54,627 nucleotides of DNA from Chloroflexota bacterium. GTDB lineage: Bacteria; Chloroflexota; Dehalococcoidia; DSTF01; RBG-16-68-14. Shown here in pieces: positions 22,051-30,369 of the stretch. How positions within the stretch are numbered: position 1 is the stretch's first letter; the number at the start of each line of letters is the position of its first letter. The translations under genes and the position numbers were made by a program. The DNA is taken from assembly GCA_022565155.1 (NCBI GenBank), contig JADFKB010000008.1:1-54627 (forward strand), read 5' to 3'. The notes under the pieces are model-generated. The model was not told where the DNA came from. It did no database searches and worked only from the letters and a program-made list of their open reading frames with translations.

Positions 22051-23013
22051 ATGATCATCGCCGTTTCGCCGCAGATGGCCGAACGCTACGGTGAGCGCAT
22101 CCGCGAAGCCGCGCCCGGCTGCGAGTTGATCTGGCCGCTGGAAGGCGGCGGCTGGAGCGGCGATACGGACGCGGCGGAGGTCGTCTACTTCTCCGAGGAC
22201 TTCTGGACCTCGGGTTCCTTTCGCACGCTGCTGCCGCAGCTCTTCACCCTGCCGCGCCTGCGCTGGTTCCACACCTTCAGCGCCGGCGTCGACCACCCGG
22301 CCTTTCGCGCGGTCGTCGAGCGCGGTGCGCTGCTGACGAACGCCGCCGGCACCACGGCCGAGCCGATCGCGCAGTACGTGCTGGCGATGCTGCTGCGCAT
22401 CGTCAAGCGCACCGACGCCTGGGCCGGGGCGCAGCGCGAGCGGCGCTGGCAGCAGATCGAGACGGGGGAGTTGACGGGCAAGACGGCCGGCATCGTCGGC
22501 GTCGGCAAGATCGGCGGCGAGGTGGCGCGATTGGCGAAGGCGTTTCGCATGCAGGTGATCGGCTGCCGCCGACGGCCGCGGAAGCCGCGCTACGTCGACG
22601 AGCTGCTACCGCCGGACCAGCTGCACGAGCTGCTGGAACGCTCCGACTTCGTCGTGCTGGCGCTGCCGCTGTCGGCGGCGACCGAGGCGCTGATCGGCGA
22701 GGCGGAGCTGCGGGCGATGCGATCGGACGCCTGGCTGGTCAACGTCTCGCGCGGGCGGGTGGTGGACGAGCCGGCGCTGGAGCTGGCGCTGACGGAAGGC
22801 TGGATCGGCGGCGCCTGCCTCGACGTCTTCCACGAAGAGCCGTTGCCGGATGGCAGCGCGCTCTGGTCGCTGCCGAACGTGATCGTAACGCCGCACAACT
22901 CGGGCTGGTCGCCGCTCAACCTGGAGCGGGGCACGGAGCTGTTCCTAGACAACCTGCGCCGCTTCGTCAGGGGCCGGCCGCTGCGCAACCGCGTCCGCGA
23001 GAGCGATTTCTAG
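22051..23013 (+). CDS. D-2-hydroxyacid dehydrogenase family protein
   Basis: A 320-residue NAD(P)-dependent dehydrogenase of the D-isomer 2-hydroxyacid family. The Rossmann motif is VGVGKIGGEVARLAKAF, preceded by the dimer-domain pattern AGTTAEPIAQYVLAMLL; the catalytic Arg lies in VNVSRGRVVDE, the Glu in FHEEPLPDGS and the His in VTPHNSGWS. The substrate (glyoxylate, phosphoglycerate or others) is not predictable. A TATAAT box lies at 22012-22017, and ATG 22051 has no ribosome site, so the mRNA probably has a short leader without Shine-Dalgarno. Confidence 0.85.
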   Translation: MIIAVSPQMAERYGERIREAAPGCELIWPLEGGGWSGDTDAAEVVYFSEDFWTSGSFRTLLPQLFTLPRLRWFHTFSAGVDHPAFRAVVERGALLTNAAGTTAEPIAQYVLAMLLRIVKRTDAWAGAQRERRWQQIETGELTGKTAGIVGVGKIGGEVARLAKAFRMQVIGCRRRPRKPRYVDELLPPDQLHELLERSDFVVLALPLSAATEALIGEAELRAMRSDAWLVNVSRGRVVDEPALELALTEGWIGGACLDVFHEEPLPDGSALWSLPNVIVTPHNSGWSPLNLERGTELFLDNLRRFVRGRPLRNRVRESDF

Positions 23014-23113
23014 GCTCGGCGGCACAGAGATACTCGTGTAAGCTCCATCACATCCGCCCTGCGCGGGATTCGTTACACTCACTCGTACCCTGTTCAGAGG
23101 AGTTTCCAGCGCC

Positions 23114-23800
23114 ATGTCTAAGAAGAAGCGGAAGCGAGCCCCGGAACCGCAATCACCAATCGAACGCCTGATACGGCGCTACCCGAAATGGCCGCGCCGC
23201 ATCGGCATTACCGCCGCGCTCGTCGGCGTGGTGGCCGCGATCTGGTTCTTCGCCGATCCGTTTGGCCCCGGGCCGACCGCGATCGATGAGAGCGGTCTGG
23301 AGGTGAAGGTCGGCGTCATCGACGGCGACCCCGACGCCGAGGCGCGCACGAACTTCCCTGCGCCGAACTTCCTGCTGGCGGACTACGACGGCCAGGCGGT
23401 ACGGCTGGATGACTACGAAGGCAAGGCCGTCTTTGTCAATTTCTGGGCGAGCTGGTGCGGCCCCTGTGCGGAGGAGATGCCGGAAATCGTTCGCATCGCG
23501 AAGAAATTCCCGGACGATGTCGTCGTCATCGCGATCAACCGCGGCGAATCGAAAGGAACTGCGCAGCGCTGGACGCGGGCGCTCAATCTGCCGGAAGACT
23601 TGCCGAATTTCAAATGGGTTCTGGATACCAGAGAGTCCGTCGTCCGCGAGTATCGCGTCGAAGGGATGCCGCAGAGCTTCTTCATCGACGGCTCGGGCAT
23701 CATCCGCTCTGCCGTGCGCTCAGGGATACGGTACGACGACATGCTCACTAGCATCGAGCAGGCGCTGAATTTCACCGTCCCCAGCGCTGTCTCACCGTAG
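23114..23800 (+). CDS. Membrane-anchored TlpA-like thioredoxin
   Basis: A 228-residue thiol-disulfide oxidoreductase. A very basic head (SKKKRKRAP) precedes one membrane helix (about residues 28-47), then a thioredoxin domain on the outer face with the active site WASWCGPC (Cys115 and Cys118) and the cis-Pro loop GMPQSFFID. TlpA/ResA proteins reduce cysteines in cytochrome c maturation or other exported proteins. AGAGGAG precedes ATG 23114. A second such protein is encoded in the ResB operon at 28228, so they may serve different clients. Confidence 0.88.
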   Translation: MSKKKRKRAPEPQSPIERLIRRYPKWPRRIGITAALVGVVAAIWFFADPFGPGPTAIDESGLEVKVGVIDGDPDAEARTNFPAPNFLLADYDGQAVRLDDYEGKAVFVNFWASWCGPCAEEMPEIVRIAKKFPDDVVVIAINRGESKGTAQRWTRALNLPEDLPNFKWVLDTRESVVREYRVEGMPQSFFIDGSGIIRSAVRSGIRYDDMLTSIEQALNFTVPSAVSP

Positions 23801-24017
23801 CCAGCCAGGGGGTACCAAAGCGGGCGAGCAGCCCGGATCTACGCAGTTCACTTCTAGAATTCCAGTGCCGAAGAATGGGGCTAACCAAAGCTCCAAAGTT
23901 TAGTTTCCTACCAATCTGTTCGCTCAGTCTCGATCACGAGGTTCCTCCTTGCCGCTCCCAATACGGCAGCGTGACATAAGTTAGGGAAATTCCTCACAAG
24001 TCGCCGCCCCTTTTGCC
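23801..24017. other. Non-coding stretch upstream of the DPBB-like gene
   Basis: I see no gene, tRNA or repeat here. One small inverted repeat (GCCG...CGGC near 23954-23973) lies in it; it has no U-tract. A promoter for the next gene follows. Confidence 0.5.
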
Positions 24018-24046
24018 TTGACCTTACCCGCCCGCTCCTGCATAAT
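24018..24046 (+). promoter_or_regulatory. Sigma70-type promoter of the DPBB-like gene
   Basis: TTGACC (24018-24023) and CATAAT (24041-24046) with a 17-bp spacer. The expected start near 24053 leaves a leader of about 65 bases before TTG 24120. Confidence 0.65.
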
Positions 24047-24119
24047 CCTCCCTTGTATGCCTGTATAAGTCTTGTCCATGCGAGGCTAACCCAGAATAGT
24101 AATACACAGGAGGGTCTGT

Positions 24120-25064
24120 TTGTTCTTCTCCGAGCACCAGCGCTATGCGGGCAGCGGATCGCTCTCCGTCACCGCTTCCGCCGCCGCGCTCACGCAGTTA
24201 CGCCAGCACTCGTTCCCCCAACTGATCGCCGCTCCCGAATTCGCCGGCGGCGCGCGAGCGCTACCGGCTTCGTCCGACTGGCTTCGGCGCATCCAGTCGA
24301 GCCTGGCACGCTACTTCAGCATCGCCGCCGCTATCGCTGCGCTTGGCGTCGTCCTCGCCCTGCTACTACCGGCTGTCGCCGCCATCCAGACCAGCGCACC
24401 GGCTGCTTCGCTGACCACGCTGCGCAGCTCTGCCGGTGTCACCGGCACCACGGCCACGCGCGTCGACGATCTGGGCGTGGCGTCGTTCGTCGGCGGCGTT
24501 CCGTTCGTTCAGCAGTCGCGCTATCTCGCTACGCGTTCTGGCGCGGTCGCTCCCGCCCCCCTCTTCGTCGCGGGCGCACGCCAGGCGAGCGTGGCCGATT
24601 ACATCCTGGACGTCGGTGAGCAGGTGGCGCTGCCCTACCTGAGCGCCACGGCCACCACCAAAGAGACGATCGAGGGTTGGACGGCCGCCGTCGCCGCCAC
24701 GAACCTAGCATCCGTGCAGTCGCTATCTCCAGCCCTGTTGTCGTGGCAGGCGCCGGCGCTCGCGCCCGGCACCGTCATCCCCGGCACCACGGTCTCGTTC
24801 TACGCCTGCATCGGCAGCGGCTTCTGCGGCCTGATGGCGAACGGCCAGCAGGTCTTCGACGGCGCGGCCGCCTGTAGCTACGGCATGCCTTTCGGCACGC
24901 GCTTCTTCATCAACGACGACCCCGCCAGGCGCGTGTACACCTGCCTCGACCGCGGCGCGATCGTGGCGCCCTGGGTCGATATCTGGTTCTACGATCCCGC
25001 GGACGGCTGGGCCTGGCAGGCGCAGGTCGGCGGCACCAGCAGCGCGATTACTATCGTTGAATAG
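24120..25064 (+). CDS. Membrane-anchored 3D/double-psi beta-barrel-like protein
   Basis: A 314-residue protein. The start is TTG 24120, five bases after AGGAGGG. Residues 1-58 are soluble, then one membrane helix (about 62-85), an extracytoplasmic region with a G5-like or linker segment (DVGEQVALPYLSATATTKETIEGW), and a C-terminal domain with FYACIGSGFCG, ACSYGMPFGTRFFI, RVYTCLDRGAIV and VDIWFYDPADGW, the pattern of 3D/RlpA-like double-psi barrels that act on peptidoglycan glycan. The conserved Asp of 3D domains may be that of CLDRG or VDIWF. A cell-wall role is inferred. The gene stands alone. Confidence 0.68.
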   Translation: MFFSEHQRYAGSGSLSVTASAAALTQLRQHSFPQLIAAPEFAGGARALPASSDWLRRIQSSLARYFSIAAAIAALGVVLALLLPAVAAIQTSAPAASLTTLRSSAGVTGTTATRVDDLGVASFVGGVPFVQQSRYLATRSGAVAPAPLFVAGARQASVADYILDVGEQVALPYLSATATTKETIEGWTAAVAATNLASVQSLSPALLSWQAPALAPGTVIPGTTVSFYACIGSGFCGLMANGQQVFDGAAACSYGMPFGTRFFINDDPARRVYTCLDRGAIVAPWVDIWFYDPADGWAWQAQVGGTSSAITIVE

Positions 25065-25142
25065 CGGACGCGCTTCGCGCGGGGCTGGCGGTCGCTAGCT
25101 TAGTCTCGATAGGCGCACGGCCTATCGCCGGTGCTTGGGGCC

Positions 25143-25631
25143 TCAGCCGGGTTTGAACGGCGGGTTGCCGTCGTCGTCCGCCGCGATGATCTGCGGCTCG
25201 TCGCCGGCGTCCTCCGCCAGCCAGCGCGCGATCTCGTTCAGCTCCTGCTTATGAAAGCCGACACTGACCTGCTGGATCACGCCTTCCCGATCGATGAGAT
25301 AGAGCGTTGGCGTGGCGTCCGGGTCGTACTCTTGCGACGCGGGCCAGCCTTCGCCTTCGATCAGGACAGGAAACGTTAGGCCGTGCTCCTCTGCAAACGT
25401 CGCGGTCGTCTCCGCGTCGTCCTGGGAGACGGCCAGGATCTGCCAGGCGGCGTTCGGGTAGGCCTCCACCAGGCGCTGGTAGTAGGGGAAGGCCATGGCG
25501 CAGGTGCCGCACTTGGGTTTCCAGAAGACCGCCAGCACCGGCCCTGCTGTCAACGCCTCGATGAGGCGATGCCGCCGGCCGCTGAGATCCGGCAGGTCGA
25601 ATGCTGGTGCCCGATCGCCCGCCGCCAGCAT
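25143..25631 (-). CDS. Thioredoxin-fold peroxiredoxin/TlpA-like protein with CGTC site
   Basis: A 162-residue AhpC/TSA-Redoxin-type protein (start MLAAGDRAPAFDLPDLSG) with the active site KPKCGTC (Cys41, Cys44) and the cis-Pro loop DATPTLYLIDREG. No signal peptide is seen, so it should be cytoplasmic. It is the last gene of the M23-ResA-ResB-Lgt operon, beginning 2 bases after the lgt stop, and may keep a cofactor or substrate of the cytochrome assembly line reduced (inference). The larger open frame upstream is the shadow of lgt. Confidence 0.82.
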   Translation of the reverse strand: MLAAGDRAPAFDLPDLSGRRHRLIEALTAGPVLAVFWKPKCGTCAMAFPYYQRLVEAYPNAAWQILAVSQDDAETTATFAEEHGLTFPVLIEGEGWPASQEYDPDATPTLYLIDREGVIQQVSVGFHKQELNEIARWLAEDAGDEPQIIAADDDGNPPFKPG

Positions 25632-25633
25632 CG

Positions 25634-26548
25634 CTACCCGCCCGCCGCTTTCGCCGGCTCCGCAGCAGGCGGTCCGGCGCCGGGGCTGGTCGAGAGGTCG
25701 CGCGGCTCTCCGCGGAGGGAGTAGAGCAGACCCAGCGCGGCCATGGGGATCAGGAAAAGCGCGGTCACCTGCGGCGTCGTCAGGCCGGCGATGATCTCGC
25801 GACTGTCCAGCCGCAGCTCGCTGACGCCGAAGCGCATCAGCGAGTAGAGCAGGATGAAGCCGAAGAAGGCGACGCCGTCCTTGCGCACCAGATGGAACGC
25901 GACGAAGAGCAGCCCGAAGATCAGCAGATCGCCGAGCATCTCGTAGGCGACGGCCGGATGCTGCGCGCAGAGCTGGCTGACATCGATGCCGAAAAGCGGA
26001 TCGAGCCCGCAATCCGGGTGGCTCAGCACGCTGGGGTTGTTGAGGTTGGTGTAGCGCACGGCCCAGGGCAGGCTGGAGACCTCCGCGAAGTGCTCGCCGT
26101 TGATCAGGTCGCCGATGCGACCGATCGCCATGCCGATCAGCGCGGCGAAGGCGGCGACATCGAGGCCGCGACGGAGCGGTAGCTTGCGGATTGCGCCGTA
26201 GATAAGCCCGCCGATGATGCCGCCAAGTATCGCGCCGTAGATGGAGATGCCACCTTCGTTGATACGAACGATGTCTATGACGCTATCCACGCCGCGCGTG
26301 CCCCAGCGTTCGATGACGAAGAGCGCGCGGGCGCCGATGATGCCACCGGGAATCGCGATCAGCGCGGCGCTGTAGACATCGTCGTCGAGGAAGCCGAGGC
26401 GGCGGCCGAAGATGATGCCGACATAGACAGCGGCGGCGATGCCGACGGCGGTGAAGACACCGTGCCACGTCAGCAGTAGCTCTCCGAACTCGCGGATCTC
26501 CGGGTCAATGCCGATCTCGATCGTCAGCAGCGCGAGCGCACTAGTCAT
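25634..26548 (-). CDS. lgt: Prolipoprotein diacylglyceryl transferase
   Basis: A 304-residue membrane enzyme of about seven helices that moves diacylglycerol from phosphatidylglycerol to the lipobox cysteine of prolipoproteins. The Lgt signature is GRIGDLINGEHF (canonical GRxGNFxNxE, here Asp for Asn), with GGISIYGAILGGIIGG upstream and the HPAVAYEMLGDLL (Y/E) motif downstream. It starts eight bases inside resB, so it belongs to the cytochrome-assembly operon. The C-terminal 30 residues are Pro/Ala-rich and not conserved. Confidence 0.92.
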   Translation of the reverse strand: MTSALALLTIEIGIDPEIREFGELLLTWHGVFTAVGIAAAVYVGIIFGRRLGFLDDDVYSAALIAIPGGIIGARALFVIERWGTRGVDSVIDIVRINEGGISIYGAILGGIIGGLIYGAIRKLPLRRGLDVAAFAALIGMAIGRIGDLINGEHFAEVSSLPWAVRYTNLNNPSVLSHPDCGLDPLFGIDVSQLCAQHPAVAYEMLGDLLIFGLLFVAFHLVRKDGVAFFGFILLYSLMRFGVSELRLDSREIIAGLTTPQVTALFLIPMAALGLLYSLRGEPRDLSTSPGAGPPAAEPAKAAGG

Positions 26549-28226
26549 TCACGTCTCCTTCTCGCTTCCCGTCTATCCTGCCAGCCCCCAACTCTTTCCG
26601 CAAGTGATCGGCCTCCGCCTGGAAGACGCCTCGCCGCTCCGCCAGGCTCACCACGACGGTCTCGCCTGCGCGGACGCGCGCCCAGAGCCGCAGGCGCGGC
26701 AGGTAGAACGTCACCATCAGTCCGGCCAGCAGCAGCCCGGCGGCGACCCAAATAACGTTGGCGCCAGGGTCGCGCCGCACCTCGATACCGGCGAACTCGC
26801 GCCGGCCCTCGAAGCGGTACTCCAGACCGTCGATCTCAACCGGCTGGTCCGGGAAGAGCGTCAGCGCGCGCCCTTCCACCGCGCCCAGCACGGTCAGGAA
26901 CGGCGTCCCCTCCGGCGTCTCCGAGAGCACCGTCAGCGTCCGCTCGCTGTCGCCGGGGAGGCCGGGCGCGATGACGGACGGCAGCCCCACCGCTTCGGCG
27001 AACGTCCACTGGAGGCCGCCCTCCCACCTCGTCTCGCCCTCGGGCAGGACGAAGCGAGCCCCAGTCTCGTCGCGATCGTAGACGACGAGGTTCCAGAGCG
27101 CGTCGACGCCAGCGCCATCCTGGCTAAGGCCAACCCAGAACTCGTGGCCGCTGCCGGGTACCGTGATCAACTCCCCACGGGCGTCCTCGATAAAGTCGGA
27201 CGGCACGATCACGTCGTCCAGCAGCACGACGCCCTGGGCGTCCCGCACGACCACCGCCGGCGCCGGCGACAGCTCGGTCAGCGCCAGCACCTCCGTATAG
27301 ACAGTGTTCCCTGTCGCTGCGTCCAACACGCGCAGGGCGGCCCCATCGCCGAAGTAGCCGCCCTGGTGGAAGCGATAGCCGCCGTAGAGCAGTGGATTGT
27401 TCACCGTCGTTGTCCCACGCGCCACCTCCTCGCCGCCCTGGTAGATAATGATCTGGCTGCGGTAATCGAGCGGCGCCCCGCGTTCGTCGAACAGGCCGAC
27501 GGCGTCCAGCACCTCAACCTGCATCTGCTGCGGGTTGCTAACAGGGAAAACCGGGCTCGTCGTCCCTTCCGCGATCAGCAGCGCGGAGGTGAAGCCTCCG
27601 AGCTGCGAGACCAGCGCGCCGGCGAGGAAGAGGACGAGCGCGATGTGCGTGGCGAAGTTGCCGAGCTGCGCCCAGGCGAAGCGATCGGCGAAGAGGTACG
27701 TGGTCGCGCCCTGCTCCACGCGCCGGACGCGAAAGCGGCGTTTGCTCAGGATCGCCTCGATCCGCGCCGATTCATCTGCTGGAGAAGCCGGCGTATCGAG
27801 CGCGGCGCGGTTGGCGGCGCGCTCGAAGAAGCTGTCCGGCACCTGCTGCCGCGGCTGCGTGACGTTACGCCAGATATCGAGAAAGCGATCCAGCGTGTAC
27901 ACGCCGACGGAAACCGCCAGCAACACCAGCGCCGACAGGAACCACCAGGTGGCGACGACGCTGAACAGTCCGACACGATAGAGCGGGTCGGTCAGCGGGC
28001 CGAACGAATCCTGTCGCAGCGCCAGCCAGGCATCTACCGCCGCCCCGTTGTCACGAATCGACGCCGGAACCTGCGGCAGCACGACGGCCAGCAAGCCAGC
28101 GACGACGAGGAAGCCGATCAGCGCGATCGCGAACTGGGCTGACGCCAGCAGCCGCCAGGCCCAGAAGAACAGCTCCGCCCCCCTCACCGGCCGCGATGTC
28201 CGCTGGACCGTATCGACGCTGGCCAC
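26541..28226 (-). CDS. resB: Cytochrome c biogenesis protein ResB/Ccs1
   Basis: A 561-residue membrane protein of system II cytochrome c maturation, which with CcsA/ResC delivers heme to apocytochromes outside the membrane. There are three N-terminal helices (about residues 32-52, 86-108, 183-207) and one near the C-terminus (about 503-523), with a large extracytoplasmic domain between, as in the family. The conserved N-terminal RLLASAQFAIALI and PLLYGGYRFHQGGYF patterns are present. It starts one base after the ResA-like stop. The partner ResC/CcsA is not in this window. Confidence 0.9.
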   Translation of the reverse strand: MASVDTVQRTSRPVRGAELFFWAWRLLASAQFAIALIGFLVVAGLLAVVLPQVPASIRDNGAAVDAWLALRQDSFGPLTDPLYRVGLFSVVATWWFLSALVLLAVSVGVYTLDRFLDIWRNVTQPRQQVPDSFFERAANRAALDTPASPADESARIEAILSKRRFRVRRVEQGATTYLFADRFAWAQLGNFATHIALVLFLAGALVSQLGGFTSALLIAEGTTSPVFPVSNPQQMQVEVLDAVGLFDERGAPLDYRSQIIIYQGGEEVARGTTTVNNPLLYGGYRFHQGGYFGDGAALRVLDAATGNTVYTEVLALTELSPAPAVVVRDAQGVVLLDDVIVPSDFIEDARGELITVPGSGHEFWVGLSQDGAGVDALWNLVVYDRDETGARFVLPEGETRWEGGLQWTFAEAVGLPSVIAPGLPGDSERTLTVLSETPEGTPFLTVLGAVEGRALTLFPDQPVEIDGLEYRFEGRREFAGIEVRRDPGANVIWVAAGLLLAGLMVTFYLPRLRLWARVRAGETVVVSLAERRGVFQAEADHLRKELGAGRIDGKREGDVND

Positions 28227-28227
28227 C

Positions 28228-28893
28228 CTACCCGGCCCTCTCCTCTAGGATCTCGGCCAACCGCTCCTCCAGCGCCGCTTCCCGCATCGGGCCGTAGAAG
28301 AGGCTACGAACGATGCCGCTGGCGTCGATGAAGTAGCTCGTCGGGATGCCGTCGAACGGGCCGCCGAGCCGCCAGACGTTCCGCAGCTCTCCGTCGCGGT
28401 CGATGACGATCGGAAACTCGATGCCGAACTCATCGGCAAACTCGTTCACCTTCTCGTCCGCCTCCTGCAGGTTGACGCCGACGATGACGAGGCCGTCATC
28501 TCGATACCGATCATACGCCGCCACCAGCTCCGGCACCTCCGCCCGGCAGGGCGCGCACCAGCTAGCCCAGAAGTTGATCAGCACGGGCTGTCCCTGCAGA
28601 TCGCTCAGGCGCAACTCGCCGCCGGTGGGTGTTTCCAGCAGGAAGTCCGGCGCCGCGCGGCCGATTTCGACCGCGGGACTGCGATCAGTGGCGTTGCGCT
28701 CCGGCGGCAGCTCAACCGTGCCGTATCTGGCGTCATTGATGTTCGCGCCTTCGCCACGGGCGTCCCAGTACCAGAGGCCGCCCAGGATAATCGCCAGCAG
28801 TCCCAGCGGCAGCACGAGCGAGCGAAACACGCCCGCCCAGTCGCGGCGGGGCGTGGCTTCCGCGGCTTCTGTTTCGGGCGCAGGATCAGCCAT
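28228..28893 (-). CDS. ResA/TlpA-like thiol-disulfide oxidoreductase
   Basis: A 221-residue membrane-tethered thioredoxin. One N-terminal helix (about residues 25-43) leads to an outer thioredoxin domain with NFWASWCAPC (Cys113, Cys116), and the cis-Pro loop GIPTSYFIDASG. The known job of ResA is to reduce the CxxCH cysteines of apocytochrome c before heme attachment by ResBC. The ATG at 28893 overlaps the M23 peptidase stop by eight bases, and resB follows after one base, supporting this role. An in-frame start 39 bases upstream is less likely. Confidence 0.9.
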   Translation of the reverse strand: MADPAPETEAAEATPRRDWAGVFRSLVLPLGLLAIILGGLWYWDARGEGANINDARYGTVELPPERNATDRSPAVEIGRAAPDFLLETPTGGELRLSDLQGQPVLINFWASWCAPCRAEVPELVAAYDRYRDDGLVIVGVNLQEADEKVNEFADEFGIEFPIVIDRDGELRNVWRLGGPFDGIPTSYFIDASGIVRSLFYGPMREAALEERLAEILEERAG

Positions 28894-29689
28894 CGGATCG
28901 CGAAAACGCCTGCAGGTAGAGGCCGCGCACACCGTCTGAACTGAGCCCCTGACCCAGATAGCCTTCGCCGACGCGAATCTCGAAATGGAGGTGAACCTGC
29001 AGGCCCGGGTCGGTAACCGACTCCGGCGTGCCGGAGTCGCCGACGGAGCCGACTAGATCGCCCTGGTTGACAATGACACCGAGGACGATGCTTTCGGCGA
29101 TGCCTGCCAGGTGCGCGTAACGCGTCACCGTGCCATCCTGGTGCTCGATCCACACTTGCCGCCCACGAAACGCATCGGTTGCAGTGGGGGACTGGCCCGC
29201 CGTCTCCTCGACGAGCGCCTTGAACTCGGCGAGCGTCTGAGACGTCAATTCCTGGTACGTCCAATCGGCGCGCACGACGACGCCCGCCTGCGCCGCGACA
29301 ACTTCGGTCTGGAGGCCGATGCTGATGCAGTTGTCCGAGTCGTAGAAGTCGATTCCCTCGTGGATCGCCAGCCGGTAGTCGCGGGGCGCGCCCGGCATCA
29401 GGCTGTCGCCGTCCGGCAGGCAGGCGCCGCTAATCGGGTAGATGAGGCCCGTTACGCGGGCTGTCGGCGGCGTTAGTACGGGAGCGCTCGTTGCCGTCGG
29501 TACGCGCGGCGCTGTCGCGCTCGAGCGCGGCGGATCAGCCGTCGCTTCGGGCGTCCTCTCTTCGCCGCCGTCCATAATCCAATCCACGACCACTCCTGGG
29601 GAGGCCTGATCATCGCCGTCGAACGCCACGGTGATGAACGTCGCCAGCACCATTGCGGCGAGCACGATCAGCGCAACTTGGCGCAGCAC
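28886..29689 (-). CDS. M23-family metallopeptidase-like secreted protein
   Basis: A 267-residue exported protein with a signal/anchor helix (residues 4-22), a Thr/Pro-rich spacer, and a LytM/M23 domain. HEGIDFYDSDN is the first zinc motif (classically HxGxDxx), TRYAHLAGI and HLHFEIRVG are the later motifs. M23 enzymes cut peptidoglycan cross-links or serve as activators of amidases. The first motif has HEGIDF, which keeps His and Asp, so activity is possible. It heads the operon of ResA, ResB, Lgt and a peroxiredoxin, linking wall remodelling with envelope assembly. Confidence 0.83.
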   Translation of the reverse strand: MLRQVALIVLAAMVLATFITVAFDGDDQASPGVVVDWIMDGGEERTPEATADPPRSSATAPRVPTATSAPVLTPPTARVTGLIYPISGACLPDGDSLMPGAPRDYRLAIHEGIDFYDSDNCISIGLQTEVVAAQAGVVVRADWTYQELTSQTLAEFKALVEETAGQSPTATDAFRGRQVWIEHQDGTVTRYAHLAGIAESIVLGVIVNQGDLVGSVGDSGTPESVTDPGLQVHLHFEIRVGEGYLGQGLSSDGVRGLYLQAFSRSDG

Positions 29690-29772
29690 GTAGCCTCCTT
29701 ATGTTCGCCTGGTCACCGCCGCACGTCCTAGGATAGCAACTGCCGGACTGCGAACAAGGCCACCGTGCGCGC

Positions 29773-30369
29773 TTAGCCACCATAGAGCCGCTGCTCTCTG
29801 ATATACGTGGCGACGGCATCCGGCGTGACGTAGCGCAGGCTCTGGCCGGCAGCAGCCCGCTGGCGCAACTCCGTGGCGCTGATCTCCAGGTGCGGCATCT
29901 CGATCCAGGTGACGCGGCCGCTAAGGCCAGGCACCAGCCGATCAAGGGCAGCGGGCGAACGGCGCTCCTCGCCGCGAGCGGCCACCGCCAGCGTCGCCAG
30001 CGCGATTAGACGCTCCGGATCGCGCCAGTTCAGCACGTCCTCCAGCGCATCCTGGCCAAGCAGGAAGAACAGCTCGTCCCCCGGATACTGGTCCCCCAAC
30101 GCAGCGAGCGTGTCGACCGTGTAGGTCGGCCCTTCGCGCTCGATCTCCAGCGTGGACAACTCGAATTCGCCGCTTCCGCCGATTGCACGGCGCACCATCT
30201 CGACGCGGTGCTTGGCCGCCGCCACCTGCCGATCCGCCTTACGCCAGGGGTCACCCGCCGGCAGCCAGAGCACCTTGCCCAGCTTCAACTGCTCGCGCGC
30301 CCGCTCTGCCAGCACAAGATGGCCGTGGTGGACCGGGTCGAACGTGCCGCCCAATACGCCCAGCCTCAT
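29773..30369 (-). CDS. nadD: Nicotinate-nucleotide adenylyltransferase
   Basis: A 198-residue nucleotidyltransferase that makes deamido-NAD from nicotinate mononucleotide and ATP. The HxGH motif is GGTFDPVHHGHL at the N-terminus, the substrate loop has GPTYTVDTL, and the C-terminal ISATELRQRAAAG is the ISSTxIR motif. The ATG at 30369 overlaps the obg stop by four bases (ATGA), so it is coupled to obg, an arrangement common in Gram-positives and relatives. Confidence 0.93.
   Translation of the reverse strand: MRLGVLGGTFDPVHHGHLVLAERAREQLKLGKVLWLPAGDPWRKADRQVAAAKHRVEMVRRAIGGSGEFELSTLEIEREGPTYTVDTLAALGDQYPGDELFFLLGQDALEDVLNWRDPERLIALATLAVAARGEERRSPAALDRLVPGLSGRVTWIEMPHLEISATELRQRAAAGQSLRYVTPDAVATYIREQRLYGG

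Noticed and set aside
23880-23990. Possible tRNA or RNA gene in the gap after the TlpA-like gene
   Set aside because: No cloverleaf, anticodon arm or terminator could be built; only a short GCCG/CGGC hairpin.
26439-28142. Plus-strand 567-codon frame opposite resB
   Set aside because: Gln/Arg-rich shadow of resB; the minus-strand frame has clear membrane helices and family motifs.
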